A program made the translations under genes and the position numbers. DNA of 64,000 nt, taken from contig NZ_CP012559.1 in the NCBI RefSeq assembly GCF_000831645.3, positions 2,604,001-2,668,000 on the forward strand. Direction: 5' to 3'. The notes under the pieces are model-generated. The model was not told the origin of the DNA. It did no database searches and worked only from the letters and a program-made list of their open reading frames with translations. Of this stretch, positions 30,676-40,071 are shown in pieces; within the stretch, counting starts at the first letter, position 1; each line of letters begins with the position of its first letter. Source of the stretch: Companilactobacillus heilongjiangensis. Its GTDB lineage: Bacteria; Bacillota; Bacilli; Lactobacillales; Lactobacillaceae.

Positions 30676-30740
30676 ATTTAAACGCCTCCTAGTAAAAAAA
30701 TACCTTTTATTATCATAGCATTAGGCGTTTAGATGACAAA

Positions 30741-31586
30741 CTATTCATTAATAACTGTTTGAATGGCATCTGAAATTGGTGTCAAATCACGGCCTAGTAC
30801 ATCTGGTAAATCAGTTGTTTCTTCTTGTAAGGCACCTTCAGAAATCAAATCTTGAATTGAAATGATAATGCCGATTGTCATATCGTCCATTCCGGCAGCC
30901 TTAAGTTGTTCTTTGTACTCGTCATCAGTAATTGAAACAGTCTTTACATCACCAATAGCTTGAGCTAAATCTGCATATGTACGACTCTTACCGGCAAATT
31001 CATAGACTTTTTTAGGATCAGCAGTAGCTAAAACCTTAGCAGCAGCTTCTGAATATTCGCTTTCCAAAGCCCAGCCTACTTTACTGTCGCCAGTTGAATA
31101 AACTAAAGGTTGACCGTTAGCTGCAGCTTTCAAGCCAGCACCGTCATTTTCCAAATACCAGTTGTTACGTAGGAATGAATAGTCCATCCCTGATTCCTTG
31201 ATAAGTTTTTCAGATGCAATATGATCAGCGGCTAAAGGAACCGTTGTCTCGTCAGCATGTGGGAAGCTTGTATAAGCAATGTATTTTACACCAGCATTTT
31301 TAGCAGCTTTAATTGCATTTTCATGTTGTGTTAAACGAGCTACTGGTCCACCTGGTTGAGATGAAATTAGAAGTAGACGGTCAACGCCTTTTAGGGATGC
31401 TTCAAGTTGTTTTTCGTCAGTATAATCTCCAGGACGTACTTCGACACCTTCTGGAACGATTGCTTCAGCCTTTTTGGTATTACGTGCTAAAGCGATGATG
31501 TCTGTGGGTGCTACTAGTTTTGCTAATTCCTTGATTGCGTTTTGTCCAAAGTGGCCGGTAACGGCTGTGATTGCGTATTTTGTCAT
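30741..31586 (-). CDS. NmrA/QorB-like NAD(P)H-binding oxidoreductase
   Basis: 281 residues, Rossmann fold. The N-terminal glycine motif TAVTGHFGQNAIKELAKL, then RPGDYTDEKQLEASLKGVDRLLLISS, VKYIAYTSFPHAD and HIASEKLIKESGMDYSFLRNNWYLEN, closely follow the QorB (YtfG) NAD(P)H:quinone oxidoreductase pattern. Related proteins reduce quinones or act as redox sensors. The electron acceptor here is unknown. The Rrf2 regulator follows in the same direction, a pairing common for stress-induced quinone reductases. It has its own upstream AT-rich promoter region. Confidence 0.8.
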   Translation of the reverse strand: MTKYAITAVTGHFGQNAIKELAKLVAPTDIIALARNTKKAEAIVPEGVEVRPGDYTDEKQLEASLKGVDRLLLISSQPGGPVARLTQHENAIKAAKNAGVKYIAYTSFPHADETTVPLAADHIASEKLIKESGMDYSFLRNNWYLENDGAGLKAAANGQPLVYSTGDSKVGWALESEYSEAAAKVLATADPKKVYEFAGKSRTYADLAQAIGDVKTVSITDDEYKEQLKAAGMDDMTIGIIISIQDLISEGALQEETTDLPDVLGRDLTPISDAIQTVINE

Positions 31587-31690
31587 TGATATTATCCTTC
31601 TCTCTAATAGGTGTTACTTTATTATTAACTTGTTATTATTATAATAACATCTTATTTCTTAGATGCAAGGATTTTGGTTTCTGAGGATAT

Positions 31691-31735
31691 AAAAAAATCG
31701 GTTCCTTGGGATTAGGCCTTGGAATCGATTTTTTT
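31691..31735 (-). terminator. Terminator downstream of purA
   Basis: On the minus strand AATCGATTCCAAGG pairs with CCTTGGGAACCGATT-type arm (one bulge), then a T-run. It lies about 65 bp beyond the family B repeat that follows purA. Confidence 0.8.
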
Positions 31736-31800
31736 GTTTTGTTGTTGAGTTTAGTTAGTTGATTTAGTTTTAGTTTTGGAACTGATGATGCTTTTGGTTT

Positions 31801-31944
31801 ATATAGGCAGTGGCTCTAAAACGAGTTCCGACAGGGCAACTCCTTCAGCTTTTCATAAATAAGTAAATCGCCCGCTAAGTTCAGCGTACAATTCACTTAT
31901 TTACGAAAATGCTCGGGAGCTGACCGCCCTGTCTCCACTCTCTA
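31801..31944 (-). repeat. Family B structured repeat, copy B3
   Basis: It begins at the purA stop codon (minus strand TAGAGAGTGGA). Outer stem ACAGGGC..TCAGCTCC pairs with GGAGTTGCCCTGT. Conserved loop CGAGCAT / AAGCTGAA (one base off the usual AAGCGGAA). Inner stem TCGTAAATAAGT pairs with ACTTATTTATGA. Compared with B4 the inner-stem bases AAATAAGT/ACTTATTT have switched to TATTTAAGT/ACTTAAATA, keeping pairing. Confidence 0.9.
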
Positions 31945-33228
31945 GTTTGTCCACACGTCATTTACTTCAATTGTTTGTTCTCTATCTGGACCAACTGAAA
32001 CTGTAGCATATTCAACGCCTAATTGGTCTTTAACAAAGTCCAAATAATCTCTAGCTGCTTGTGGCAAATCTTCCAAGCTCTTGGCTTGTGTCATATCTTC
32101 ATCCCAACCTGGGAATGTCTTATATACTGGTTTACATTTTGCTAAAACGTTCAAGTTTGCTGGATATTCGTCGATAATCTTACCGTTCAAATCGTAGCCT
32201 GTGCAGACTTTGATTTCTTTTAGGCCTGTTAGTACATCTAAACAGTTAAGTGATAAGTGTGTTACTCCGGCAACATTACATGAATGTTTTAGAACGACTA
32301 GGTCCAACCAGCCAACTCGACGGGGACGGTGTGTTACTGTTCCGTATTCATGGCCAGCTTCACGTAAGAAATCGCCGGTTTCGTTTAATTGTTCTGTTGG
32401 GAATGGACCAGCACCAACTCGTGATGTATAAGCTTTCACAACTCCGATAACGTTGTCGATCAATGGAGCACCGACTCCGGCACCTGTTGTTACACCACCA
32501 GCGGGATTTGATGAAGTTACATAAGGATAAGTACCATGGTCAATATCAAGCATGATTCCTTGTGCGCCTTCAAATAGGACGTTTTTACCGTTCTTTAATT
32601 CTCTGTTCAAATAGGCAGATGTGTCGATAACACGATCTTTTAAGTCTTGACCAATTTGATAATACTTTTCAAAGATATCATCAAAGTTCATTGGTTCAGC
32701 ACCGTAGATTTTAGTAAATAGTTCATTCTTTTGCTTAAGGTTTTCTGTCAACAATTCCTTGAACAACTCTTTATCAAGAATATCGGCCATTCTAATACCC
32801 ACACGTGAAGCTTTGTCAGTATAAGCAGGTCCAATACCTCTATTAGTTGTTCCGACCTTAGAATCGCCCTTAGCAGCTTCTTGAAGCTTATCTAGTTCGA
32901 TATGGTAAGGCAAGATTAACTGTGCACGGTTAGAAATTTTTAGGTTAGTTGTGTCAACGCCTTGTTCGTGAAGACGACCGAGCTCTTCTTGAAGTGACTC
33001 AAGGTTTAAAACAACCCCATTTCCAATAACACTAGTCTTATCTGGATACAAAATACCTGATGGAACAGATCTCAATTTGTAAACATGGTTATCGATATTT
33101 AGCGTATGTCCAGCATTATCTCCACCTTGGTAACGTGCAATAATGTTAGCTTCACCACTGAAATAATCGGTAATCTTTCCTTTACCTTCATCGCCCCATT
33201 GAGTACCTACTACAACAACTGTTGTCAT
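31942..33228 (-). CDS. purA: Adenylosuccinate synthetase
   Basis: 428 residues, full length. It joins IMP and aspartate using GTP to give adenylosuccinate, the first committed step to AMP. The N-terminal [12 protein letters not shown] contains the catalytic Asp and P-loop-like segment. DNAGHT, the IMP loop [12 protein letters not shown] and the C-terminal [19 protein letters not shown] are all present. It ends the leftward origin-proximal series and lies 22 bp downstream of dnaB, so it may share that transcript. No purine riboswitch is visible. A family B repeat begins exactly at its stop codon. Confidence 0.95.
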   Translation of the reverse strand: MTTVVVVGTQWGDEGKGKITDYFSGEANIIARYQGGDNAGHTLNIDNHVYKLRSVPSGILYPDKTSVIGNGVVLNLESLQEELGRLHEQGVDTTNLKISNRAQLILPYHIELDKLQEAAKGDSKVGTTNRGIGPAYTDKASRVGIRMADILDKELFKELLTENLKQKNELFTKIYGAEPMNFDDIFEKYYQIGQDLKDRVIDTSAYLNRELKNGKNVLFEGAQGIMLDIDHGTYPYVTSSNPAGGVTTGAGVGAPLIDNVIGVVKAYTSRVGAGPFPTEQLNETGDFLREAGHEYGTVTHRPRRVGWLDLVVLKHSCNVAGVTHLSLNCLDVLTGLKEIKVCTGYDLNGKIIDEYPANLNVLAKCKPVYKTFPGWDEDMTQAKSLEDLPQAARDYLDFVKDQLGVEYATVSVGPDREQTIEVNDVWTN

Positions 33229-33250
33229 ATTTCTTCTACACCTACACTAT

Positions 33251-34636
33251 TTAATTTTCTGGAATATTCGCGATCGATGAAAACTTATTATAAGATTTCA
33301 CGAACAATAACTTAGCAGTCCCACGAGGACCCGAACGGTTCTTACTGATGATGACTTCGACTTCACCAACATCCGGATCTTCCGGTTCCTCTTGCGGCTC
33401 ACTATTATTGTTGTCATCGCCATCTTCATCACGATAATAATCATCACGATAAAGAAAAGCTACGATATCCGCATCCTGTTCAATTGAACCAGATTCACGG
33501 ATATCTGACAACATTGGTCTCTTATCTTGACGAGCTTCAACACCACGGGAAAGCTGTGACAATGCGATTATTGGTACATGTAATTCTTTTGCTAATTTTT
33601 TCAAATTACGAGAAATAACAGAAACTTCTTGTTGTCTATTTTCTTGACCAGTACCTTCGATCAACTGCAAATAATCAATGATAACTAAATCCAAATTGCC
33701 GCTTTCCTTTAAAAGTCGACGACATTTTGATCTAATTTCAGCCATCTTAATACCAGGGGTATCGTCGATATAGACGTTAGTCCGTGACAAACTACCCATG
33801 GCAACAACTAAACTGTTCCATTGATTCTCATCCAACTTACCAGTTCTCAACGCATTGGCGTCAATACTACCTTCTGAACAAAGCATACGGTTAACTAACG
33901 ATTCAGCACCCATTTCCAAAGAGAAAATAGCAACTGTGGCATTAGATTTCGTGGCCGCATTTTGAGCCAAGTTCAAAGCAAAGGCAGTTTTACCAACACC
34001 GGGACGGGCAGCGAGGATAACTAATTCATCCTTATGCAAACCAGTCGTCATGGCATCAAGATCTTTGTAACCAGTTGAAAGTCCAGTAACATCACTGTCT
34101 TGATCATAGAGTTTATCAATCTCCTCAAATGAAGACTTTACAACATCTGAGATTCTTCTGAAACCCTTGTGATTTCGGTTTTCAGAAACATCCATGATTT
34201 CTTTTTCGGATAAATCGATAATACTATCAACATCTTCATCTTCTTCAAAACTCCGTTGGACAATTCCTGTGGCAGCATTGATCAGACGACGCAAAGTCGA
34301 TTTGTTCTTAACGATTTTGGCATAATAAGTCGTATTAGCGGCTGTCGGTACAGCACTAGCTAGTTCAGCTAAGTAACTGACCCCACCAATATCCTCAATT
34401 TGATTTAAACGATCGAGTTCGTTTTGAACTGTCACAACATCGACTGGTTCTTCCTCATCGTTTAAATTCATCATAGCTTGGAATACTAATTGATTAGCGT
34501 GTTGATAAAAATCTTCCGCTTCAACGTATTCCATAGCTTCGATTAAAGCATCCTGACTAAGAAAAACCGCTCCTAATACGGCTTGCTCGGCATCCTTATC
34601 ATTGGGCGGTATTCTTGAAGTTATATCATTATTCAT
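33251..34636 (-). CDS. dnaB: Replicative DNA helicase
   Basis: 461 residues, the usual size for the hexameric DnaB-type helicase (called DnaC in Bacillus). N-terminal primase-binding domain (PPNDKDAEQAVLGAVFLS), linker helix, then RecA-like motor with Walker A AARPGVGKTAFALN near residue 215 and Walker B DLVIIDYLQLI. The 3' end carries an acidic insert (DEDGDDNNNSEPQEEPEDP) before the conserved VIISKNRSGPRGTAKLLFVKSYNKF. It lies 6 bp after rplI, the standard Firmicute arrangement rplI-dnaB. Confidence 0.95.
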   Translation of the reverse strand: MNNDITSRIPPNDKDAEQAVLGAVFLSQDALIEAMEYVEAEDFYQHANQLVFQAMMNLNDEEEPVDVVTVQNELDRLNQIEDIGGVSYLAELASAVPTAANTTYYAKIVKNKSTLRRLINAATGIVQRSFEEDEDVDSIIDLSEKEIMDVSENRNHKGFRRISDVVKSSFEEIDKLYDQDSDVTGLSTGYKDLDAMTTGLHKDELVILAARPGVGKTAFALNLAQNAATKSNATVAIFSLEMGAESLVNRMLCSEGSIDANALRTGKLDENQWNSLVVAMGSLSRTNVYIDDTPGIKMAEIRSKCRRLLKESGNLDLVIIDYLQLIEGTGQENRQQEVSVISRNLKKLAKELHVPIIALSQLSRGVEARQDKRPMLSDIRESGSIEQDADIVAFLYRDDYYRDEDGDDNNNSEPQEEPEDPDVGEVEVIISKNRSGPRGTAKLLFVKSYNKFSSIANIPEN

Positions 34637-34642
34637 TTATTC

Positions 34643-35098
34643 CTACTTCTTTTCAGCAACGTGTACGCGAATGGTTGCCTCAACACCTTCAAACAATTTA
34701 ACAGGAACGTTAATGTATCCAAGTGCCTTAACACCATCAGCTAATGTCATCTTGTGCTTATCAGCTTTGATTCCATATTGGTTATTTAATTCTTCAGCAA
34801 TTTTCTTAGTTGTAACTGAGCCGAATAAACGACCATCAGTACCAGCTTTAGCTGAAACTTCGACAACTGTCTTGTCATCTTCAATCTGAGTCTTCAAAAC
34901 CTTAGCTTCAGCTTTTTCAGCTTCGTAATCTTTAGCTTCACGGTTTTGTTCAGCCTTTAATTTAGCAACATTAGCAGTTGTAGCCTCAATAGCCTTTTTA
35001 TTCTTAATTAGGAAGTTTTGGGCGTAACCGTCAGCAACATTCCTTAGCTCCCCCTTCTTACCTTTACCTCTAACATCTTCTAGGAAAATAACTTTCAT
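34643..35098 (-). CDS. rplI: Ribosomal protein bL9
   Basis: 151 residues. The N-terminal [36 protein letters not shown] is the diagnostic bL9 signature. It is followed by the long connecting helix and a C-terminal 23S-binding domain ([15 protein letters not shown]). It sits between gdpP (18 bp upstream) and dnaB (6 bp downstream) as in most Firmicutes. Confidence 0.97.
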   Translation of the reverse strand: MKVIFLEDVRGKGKKGELRNVADGYAQNFLIKNKKAIEATTANVAKLKAEQNREAKDYEAEKAEAKVLKTQIEDDKTVVEVSAKAGTDGRLFGSVTTKKIAEELNNQYGIKADKHKMTLADGVKALGYINVPVKLFEGVEATIRVHVAEKK

Positions 35099-35116
35099 AT
35101 TATATGAATCCTCCTC

Positions 35117-37120
35117 TTAGTTCTTCTTATTAGATTCAGTCAATACGTCAACCAATTGATTTTTGACATCCTCGACCGTTGAATCAGAAATTTGAGTTGC
35201 GGCATCAGACAAGTGTCCACCACCGCCAAGTTTCTCCATAATGACTTGAACATTAACATTTCCCAAACTACGTGCTGAAATACCAACACGACCATCTGGA
35301 CGTTTGCTAATAACAAATGATGCTTCAACATTATCTAATGATAACAATGTATCAGCTGCTTGGGCAACAATAACTGGATCGTAAGATTGGTCTTCTTCGC
35401 CAAAACATACTGCCATGTTGCCATTGACCATCGTAATTGTTTCGATTAAGTGACTCTTTTGAATAAATGAGTCGATATTCTCTTTCAAAACATTCTGGAT
35501 GACGGTCTCATCAGCACCCACTGAACGCAAGTAACTGGCCGCATCAAAGGTTCTGGTACCAGTTCTGAGTGAGAATGACTTCGTATCGACTGTAATACCA
35601 GCCAACAACGCTGTAGCCTCGATTTTTTCGATGGCTTTTTTATTCTTAGGCTGATATTCAAGCATTTCAGTAATCAATTCACTCGTTGATGAAGCGTATG
35701 GTTCGATATAAATCAACATTGGATTTTCTGGGAATTCCTCGCCACGTCTATGGTGATCAATAACGACAACTTTATTATTATCGCCGTTGAACAAATCAGG
35801 ATTGATAGAGATACTCTGTTTCGAGTGATCGACCATAACAATCAAAGTTCTAGGCGTCTTGATAGTCTCAGATTCCTCTGGTGAAATAATATCTTTCTTA
35901 ATACTAGGATCTTCGTCAATCATGCCCAACAAACGACTGACGTCAGAGTGCAAGGTATTCGGATTGATGACAATCTTACATGGAGTATTATTCATCATTG
36001 AAATACGTCTAATACCAAGGGATGAGCCCAAAACATCCATATCGGGATGCGAGTGTCCCATAACAATGACTTGGTCGCTATCCTTGAGCAATTCTTGGAG
36101 CGCTTCACTAATCATTCTAGCTCGAACCCGGGTTCTCTTTTCCATTGGATCAGTATTTCCGCCGTAGAAACGAGCTTTTTCGCCAATTTCTTTAACGACG
36201 ACCTGATCACCACCACGTCCAAGTGCCAAATTAAGATTCTTTTGCGCCTCATCGTTCAGCTTATGCAAATCATCAACACCATATGAGAAGCCCATACTTA
36301 GCGTCAAAGGTACATTTTGTTGTGATGTGTACTCACGGATGATATCCAAAATCTTAAAACCAGTCTTTTCCATTTCAAAAATCCGACCTGTGTAAGCCAT
36401 GATAAAGAAATGATCATCATCGATACGTTTCAAGAACATCTGCTGTTCTGAAGCCCAATTCGACAACTCATTGGTAATATAATTATCCAAATTAGAGACA
36501 TCACGATCACTCATTGACTGAGTAATCTCAGCGTAGTTATCCAAATATACTTGTCCGATAACTGAACGATTTTCTTCATATCTCTTTTCAATTTTAGAAT
36601 AGTGTGTAATATCCATTAAATAGATGACTTTCAGTTCTGTTTGAACCTGTACCAAATAATACTTGTCATCGATTTGAATCGTTTGATTCCCCGTAGGATT
36701 CGCATCATCAATCATACTGGCTAATTTGGCCGATACATCTCCGATGGTCATACTGTTAGATGGATTAAATCCTGTCTCTTCAACAAAGTAAGGGTTCACC
36801 CACTGAATCTGTTTATCAGTATCATATAGAAGTATTCCTAATGGATACTCTACAAAACTGTTATCTGTTCCCCGATCAATTCGATACTGCAAATTGTTAG
36901 TATACTTACCTGCTTTTTCACCTAATAATAGGAATAAATAAACAAATAGGATTAACGAGATAATTACTAGTATAGCTTGAATGTAACCAGCTGCTGAGCC
37001 GTGAATCAAACCAACTATTAATATCGAAAATAACATAACAATCAAAGAGACCGCCGTAAGTTGAGTTGAATGATCAACTCGTGAAAGGAAGAATTTCAGA
37101 TTAGCTTTTATCTTTTTCAT
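35117..37120 (-). CDS. gdpP: Cyclic-di-AMP phosphodiesterase GdpP
   Basis: 667 residues. Two N-terminal membrane helices (about 20-67), a degenerate PAS region, a degenerate GGDEF domain (about 175-310), then DHH/DHHA1. The catalytic motifs are GHSHPDMDVLGSS (about 355-367) and IDHH (about 454-457), with GGGGHLSDAA near the C-terminus. The enzyme hydrolyses c-di-AMP, which controls potassium and osmolyte balance and beta-lactam tolerance. All DHH-domain metal ligands appear intact. It forms the standard gdpP-rplI-dnaB order; ATG 37120 is preceded by AGAGGGG. Confidence 0.95.
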   Translation of the reverse strand: MKKIKANLKFFLSRVDHSTQLTAVSLIVMLFSILIVGLIHGSAAGYIQAILVIISLILFVYLFLLLGEKAGKYTNNLQYRIDRGTDNSFVEYPLGILLYDTDKQIQWVNPYFVEETGFNPSNSMTIGDVSAKLASMIDDANPTGNQTIQIDDKYYLVQVQTELKVIYLMDITHYSKIEKRYEENRSVIGQVYLDNYAEITQSMSDRDVSNLDNYITNELSNWASEQQMFLKRIDDDHFFIMAYTGRIFEMEKTGFKILDIIREYTSQQNVPLTLSMGFSYGVDDLHKLNDEAQKNLNLALGRGGDQVVVKEIGEKARFYGGNTDPMEKRTRVRARMISEALQELLKDSDQVIVMGHSHPDMDVLGSSLGIRRISMMNNTPCKIVINPNTLHSDVSRLLGMIDEDPSIKKDIISPEESETIKTPRTLIVMVDHSKQSISINPDLFNGDNNKVVVIDHHRRGEEFPENPMLIYIEPYASSTSELITEMLEYQPKNKKAIEKIEATALLAGITVDTKSFSLRTGTRTFDAASYLRSVGADETVIQNVLKENIDSFIQKSHLIETITMVNGNMAVCFGEEDQSYDPVIVAQAADTLLSLDNVEASFVISKRPDGRVGISARSLGNVNVQVIMEKLGGGGHLSDAATQISDSTVEDVKNQLVDVLTESNKKN

Positions 37121-37219
37121 AATAGTCCCCTCTTAGATATACCCTTTAATTTTATCACAGGCGACTTCTTCTTTCTTCATATATAGTGCTGAAAATAACT
37201 ATTAAAGAAAGCGTTTTAT

Positions 37220-37762
37220 CTAATACCTATCATCTTTAACAACACGTATCAGATGCCTTTCCCATAAATACATAAATCCGCTGAAAAAAATGGCAAAAAA
37301 TAGTGCTTCAAACAATTCCTGCCGACTAAATAACACAGTTAGAAAACTACGTTTCGAAAACTCTAGAACTGAGCTGATTATCCAAAAGGAAAGAAAATTT
37401 AACGGCAGCATCTTCATCCACTTCAGACGAATTTGTTTTATTTTCTGTTCTTTATTTTGCTTAGTAGTTTCTCGATCAATTAAACCAAGCTGACGTAACG
37501 GAATCATCGAACATAAAATCGCAATCCATGAAACCGCTAACAATTGAATTAATATATTAATATAAAAGAAATTTTCAAAATCATTTACCAATCCTGCTGC
37601 GGCATATGAAAAGCTAGCAATTGCAAACAAGAATTCAAAAACCAACAATACAATTACTGTTCTAATTGAATTCCGACCAATTTCATTCTTGACTCGTTCG
37701 TCCATCACTCCAGGAATTCCAAAGAACTTTTTGATTACTTTATCATCCCACTTAGTCTTCAT
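37220..37762 (-). CDS. DUF3278-like membrane protein paired with Xre regulator
   Basis: 180 residues with a cytoplasmic head and about four hydrophobic segments. The pattern (GIPGVMDERVKNEIGRNS near the N-terminus, followed by two helical pairs) resembles DUF3278 proteins. Those are often encoded directly after a small Xre regulator in lactobacilli and streptococci. Its start overlaps the regulator's end by 11 bp, so the two are translationally coupled. Function is unknown; a membrane sensor controlling the regulator is a fair guess. Confidence 0.65.
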   Translation of the reverse strand: MKTKWDDKVIKKFFGIPGVMDERVKNEIGRNSIRTVIVLLVFEFLFAIASFSYAAAGLVNDFENFFYINILIQLLAVSWIAILCSMIPLRQLGLIDRETTKQNKEQKIKQIRLKWMKMLPLNFLSFWIISSVLEFSKRSFLTVLFSRQELFEALFFAIFFSGFMYLWERHLIRVVKDDRY

Positions 37763-37952
37763 CTTGATCCCTCCAAAAAAGCGTATTCAAATCAGTCTTC
37801 AGTATCCAAGCCAGTTTTAGACACAGATCTAAAGACGGATTATACTTATCGTTTTCAATTAGATTAATCGTTTGCCTCGCTACACCAGCCTTTTCAGCCA
37901 GAGCCATTTGCGACAACTTTAAACTACGACGATATTCACGAACACGATTCAT
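37752..37952 (-). CDS. Small Xre-family DNA-binding regulator
   Basis: 66 residues from ATG 37952; AAGGGTGA lies 5-6 nt upstream, making it better than ATG 37967. It is almost entirely one helix-turn-helix: VREYRRSLKLSQMALAEKAGVARQTINLIENDKYNPSLDLCLKLA, the compact YgzD/cro-like type. Family members usually pair with a membrane protein as here. Two inverted repeats overlap its promoter, so autorepression is likely. Confidence 0.8.
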   Translation of the reverse strand: MNRVREYRRSLKLSQMALAEKAGVARQTINLIENDKYNPSLDLCLKLAWILKTDLNTLFWRDQDED

Positions 37953-37986
37953 CCATTCACCCTTCATTTCAAAAAGTCATATATAT

Positions 37987-38040
37987 ATTACATTTGTAAT
38001 TGTAGGGCTTAAAAATAATTATGTCAATTATATATGACAT
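37987..38040 (-). promoter_or_regulatory. Promoter with two inverted repeats, Xre/DUF3278 pair
   Basis: On the minus strand TTGACA (38027-38022), 17-nt spacer, TACAAT (38004-37999). ATTACA-tt-TGTAAT (37987-38000) overlaps the -10 end, and ATGTCA...TGACAT (38021-38040) spans the -35. Both are perfect dyads and candidate operators for the Xre protein. Confidence 0.7.
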
Positions 38041-38121
38041 TTTATTGATAAAAATAGACCCCAAGCTCAGTCAGTTTATGACCGTCATCAGGATCAAATG
38101 GATTTTCACTTTTGAGGGTTT

Positions 38122-38149
38122 AAAAAAAGACCACCGAAAAGTGGTCTTT
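38122..38149 (-). terminator. Terminator after rpsR
   Basis: On the minus strand AAAGACCAC pairs with GTGGTCTTT around TTTTCGG, followed by a T-run. Confidence 0.85.
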
Positions 38150-38166
38150 AATTAATTTTCAAAAAA

Positions 38167-38403
38167 TTAGTCTTCAGCAACGAATGGAAGTAGAGCCATG
38201 ATTCTTGCTCTCTTGATAGCTACAGTCAAAGCACGTTGGTTCTTAGCACTTGTACCAGTAACACGTCTAGGTAAAATCTTACCACGTTCTGAGATAAATC
38301 TCTTAAGTAAGTCTGTATCTTTGTAATCGATGTATTCGATATGGTTAGCAGCGATGAAGTCAACTTTACGTCTTCTACGTCCGCCTCTTCTTTGTTGGGC
38401 CAT
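38167..38403 (-). CDS. rpsR: Ribosomal protein bS18
   Basis: 78 residues. Basic N-terminus ([16 protein letters not shown]), then [51 protein letters not shown], the classic bS18 core that binds the 30S platform with bS6. Last gene of the rpsF-ssb-rpsR operon, followed by a terminator. I see no cysteine zinc-binding set. Confidence 0.97.
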   Translation of the reverse strand: MAQQRRGGRRRRKVDFIAANHIEYIDYKDTDLLKRFISERGKILPRRVTGTSAKNQRALTVAIKRARIMALLPFVAED

Positions 38404-38424
38404 TATTAATTGCTCCCTTCTATA

Positions 38425-39027
38425 TTAAAATGGTAAATCATCATCAGAAATGTCAATTGGTTTACTGTTGTCAGCAAATGGATCAGCACTACTGCTGTTA
38501 TTATTGTTAGATTGATTATTGTTATTATTATTTGTATTGCTGTTGTAATTACCACTATTAGCAGGGGCATTGTTGCCACCGTTAAAGTTGTTATTACTGT
38601 TATTATTTACTGGAGACTGATTTGATTGGTTAGAATTATTGTAGCTAGGTGCTTGATTATTATTTGAATAATTATTACCACTACCAGAATCACGTCTTTC
38701 ACTTTCAGCACGAGATTCAAGCAAGGAGAAGTTTTCCACAATAACATCCGTTCTGTAGACTCTTTGACCTTGTTGATTATCATATGAACTCGTTTGGATA
38801 CGTCCATCAATACCGACAAGCGAACCCTTCTTAGTGAAGTTGACAAAGTTCTCGGCAGCTTTTCTCCAAATAGTACAACCGATAAAATCGGCATCACGTT
38901 CCCCTTGAGAATTTGTGAATTGTCTGTTTACAGCAACTGTAAAACTGGCAACCGCAGCTCCGCTAGAAGTATATCTCAATTCAGGATCACGTGTCAGGCG
39001 TCCAACTAAAACTACTCGATTAATCAT
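38425..39027 (-). CDS. ssb: Single-stranded DNA-binding protein
   Basis: 200 residues. OB fold in residues 1-110 ([62 protein letters not shown]). Then a roughly 80-residue linker made almost wholly of N, S, Q and G, and the C-terminal acidic tip DISDDDLPF that recruits replication proteins. The linker is longer and more asparagine-rich than average. Gene order rpsF-ssb-rpsR is canonical. Confidence 0.96.
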   Translation of the reverse strand: MINRVVLVGRLTRDPELRYTSSGAAVASFTVAVNRQFTNSQGERDADFIGCTIWRKAAENFVNFTKKGSLVGIDGRIQTSSYDNQQGQRVYRTDVIVENFSLLESRAESERRDSGSGNNYSNNNQAPSYNNSNQSNQSPVNNNSNNNFNGGNNAPANSGNYNSNTNNNNNNQSNNNNSSSADPFADNSKPIDISDDDLPF

Positions 39028-39045
39028 TTATCTGCCTCCTTAAAA

Positions 39046-39061
39046 TGTTTCACGTGAAACA
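39046..39061. promoter_or_regulatory. parS: parS chromosome-partition site
   Basis: TGTTTCACGTGAAACA, a perfect 16-bp palindrome identical to one of the known parS variants bound by ParB/Spo0J. It lies between ssb and rpsF about 9 kb from oriC. In Firmicutes parS sites nucleate ParB spreading and SMC loading near the origin. No parA/parB genes are in the window. Confidence 0.9.
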
Positions 39062-39064
39062 AGT

Positions 39065-39361
39065 TTAGTCTTCGCGTCTAACGATCATGTGACGAAGAAT
39101 GTTATCTTCAATCTTTGAAAGACGGTCGAATTCGTTAACTGCTTCATCGTTATCAGATTCAGCATTTACGATATGGTAAATACCTTCTTTGTAATTAGCG
39201 ATTTCGTATGCTAAGCGTTTCTTTTCCCAGTCTTTTGAGTCGATTACTTTGGCGCCGTTGTCAGTAAGGATCTTATCGAAACGATCGATCAATACCTTCT
39301 TTGCGTCTTCTTCCATATCAGGTTTAATGATATATGTGATTTCGTAATGTGCTTCAGCCAT
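39065..39361 (-). CDS. rpsF: Ribosomal protein bS6
   Basis: 98 residues. [36 protein letters not shown] and [24 protein letters not shown] match bS6, and the last residues are the usual acidic/basic tail. RBS GGAGG is 8 nt before the ATG. First gene of the rpsF-ssb-rpsR operon. The parS palindrome sits directly after its stop codon. Confidence 0.97.
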   Translation of the reverse strand: MAEAHYEITYIIKPDMEEDAKKVLIDRFDKILTDNGAKVIDSKDWEKKRLAYEIANYKEGIYHIVNAESDNDEAVNEFDRLSKIEDNILRHMIVRRED

Positions 39362-39501
39362 GACTGTACACCTCCTTATGGTCTAATGGTCCCTTCCACT
39401 TGGAAAGGACAAGGAGCATAAATTAACTACATTTTATACTCACGAATGATAATTCTATCATAAGTTGTCTGTAATTACTAGGACTAATTCTATTGTAATT
39501 T

Positions 39502-39673
39502 GCCGTCTCCGGTTGGCAGAAATATAGTCCGCTATGGGACCGACGCGAGCCAAGGTCTCGCGCCTCGATTTTGAGCCGAAAAAGCGCGTCTCAAAACTCG
39601 TCCTGTGGTGTAATGGCTAAAGCCATAACGCCACCTCCATTGCTGGACTATCTTTCTGCCAACCTCCGACTAA
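39502..39673 (-). repeat. Family A structured repeat, copy A5
   Basis: About 172 bp, opposite in orientation to A6, 128 bp away. On the minus strand the outer stem TTGGCAGAAAGATAGTCC pairs with GGACTATATTTCTGCCAA. The core hairpin is GCGCGAG / CTCGCGT with loop ACCTTGG, a compensated version of GGTTCGAG / CTCGAACC. Ends are TTAGTCGGAGG and GGAGACGGC. Confidence 0.9.
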
Positions 39674-39801
39674 GTCTGAGGATTTTTTGTAGATATCTAT
39701 CATACATAATCAAATTTCAATTCATAGCTGCCAGCATGACTAAGCAATGACTATGTATACAAAGCCACAAAATAAAGCTAATACCAACATTCAAAGTCAA
39801 A

Positions 39802-39978
39802 TTAGCCGGAGGGTTTGAGAGAATCTATCCGCCGTGCAAGTGGCGTTATGGCTTTAGCCATTACACCACCGGCGTCTTTGGAGACTTGCTGTTTTTGCAA
39901 GGCTTCAAAGCGAGGCGTGAGACCTTGGCTCACACCGGTCGGCACAGCAGATAGAATTCTCTCAAACCCGGAGGCGGC
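39802..39978 (+). repeat. Family A structured repeat, copy A6
   Basis: About 177 bp. The outer stem TTTGAGAGAAT.CTATC pairs with GATAGAATTCTCTCAAA. Hairpin GTGGCGTTATGGC / GCCATTACACCAC, stem TTTGGAGACTTGC / GCAAGGCTTCAAA, core hairpin GGCGTGAG / CTCACACC with loop ACCTTGG. Ends are TTAGCCGGAGG and CCGGAGGCGGC. Confidence 0.9.
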
Positions 39979-39981
39979 AAC

Positions 39982-40060
39982 AAAAAAACCGTTTCTGCCT
40001 GACACGCATCCCTTAATTGGGCTACATATCTAAAGTACGCAGAAACGATTAGTTTTTTTT
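39982..40060 (-). terminator. Terminator after gyrA with long loop
   Basis: On the minus strand CGTTTCTGC (40047-40039) pairs with GCAGAAACG (39998-39990) and is followed by a T-run. The loop of about 40 nt is unusually large and may fold further. Confidence 0.65.
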
Positions 40061-40071
40061 ACTATTTATTA

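Noticed and set aside
38425-38700. Repetitive AAT/GTT tracts suggesting a tandem repeat or CRISPR
   Set aside because: They encode the N/S/Q-rich linker of SSB. No regular repeat-spacer pattern is present, and no CRISPR array is seen in the window.
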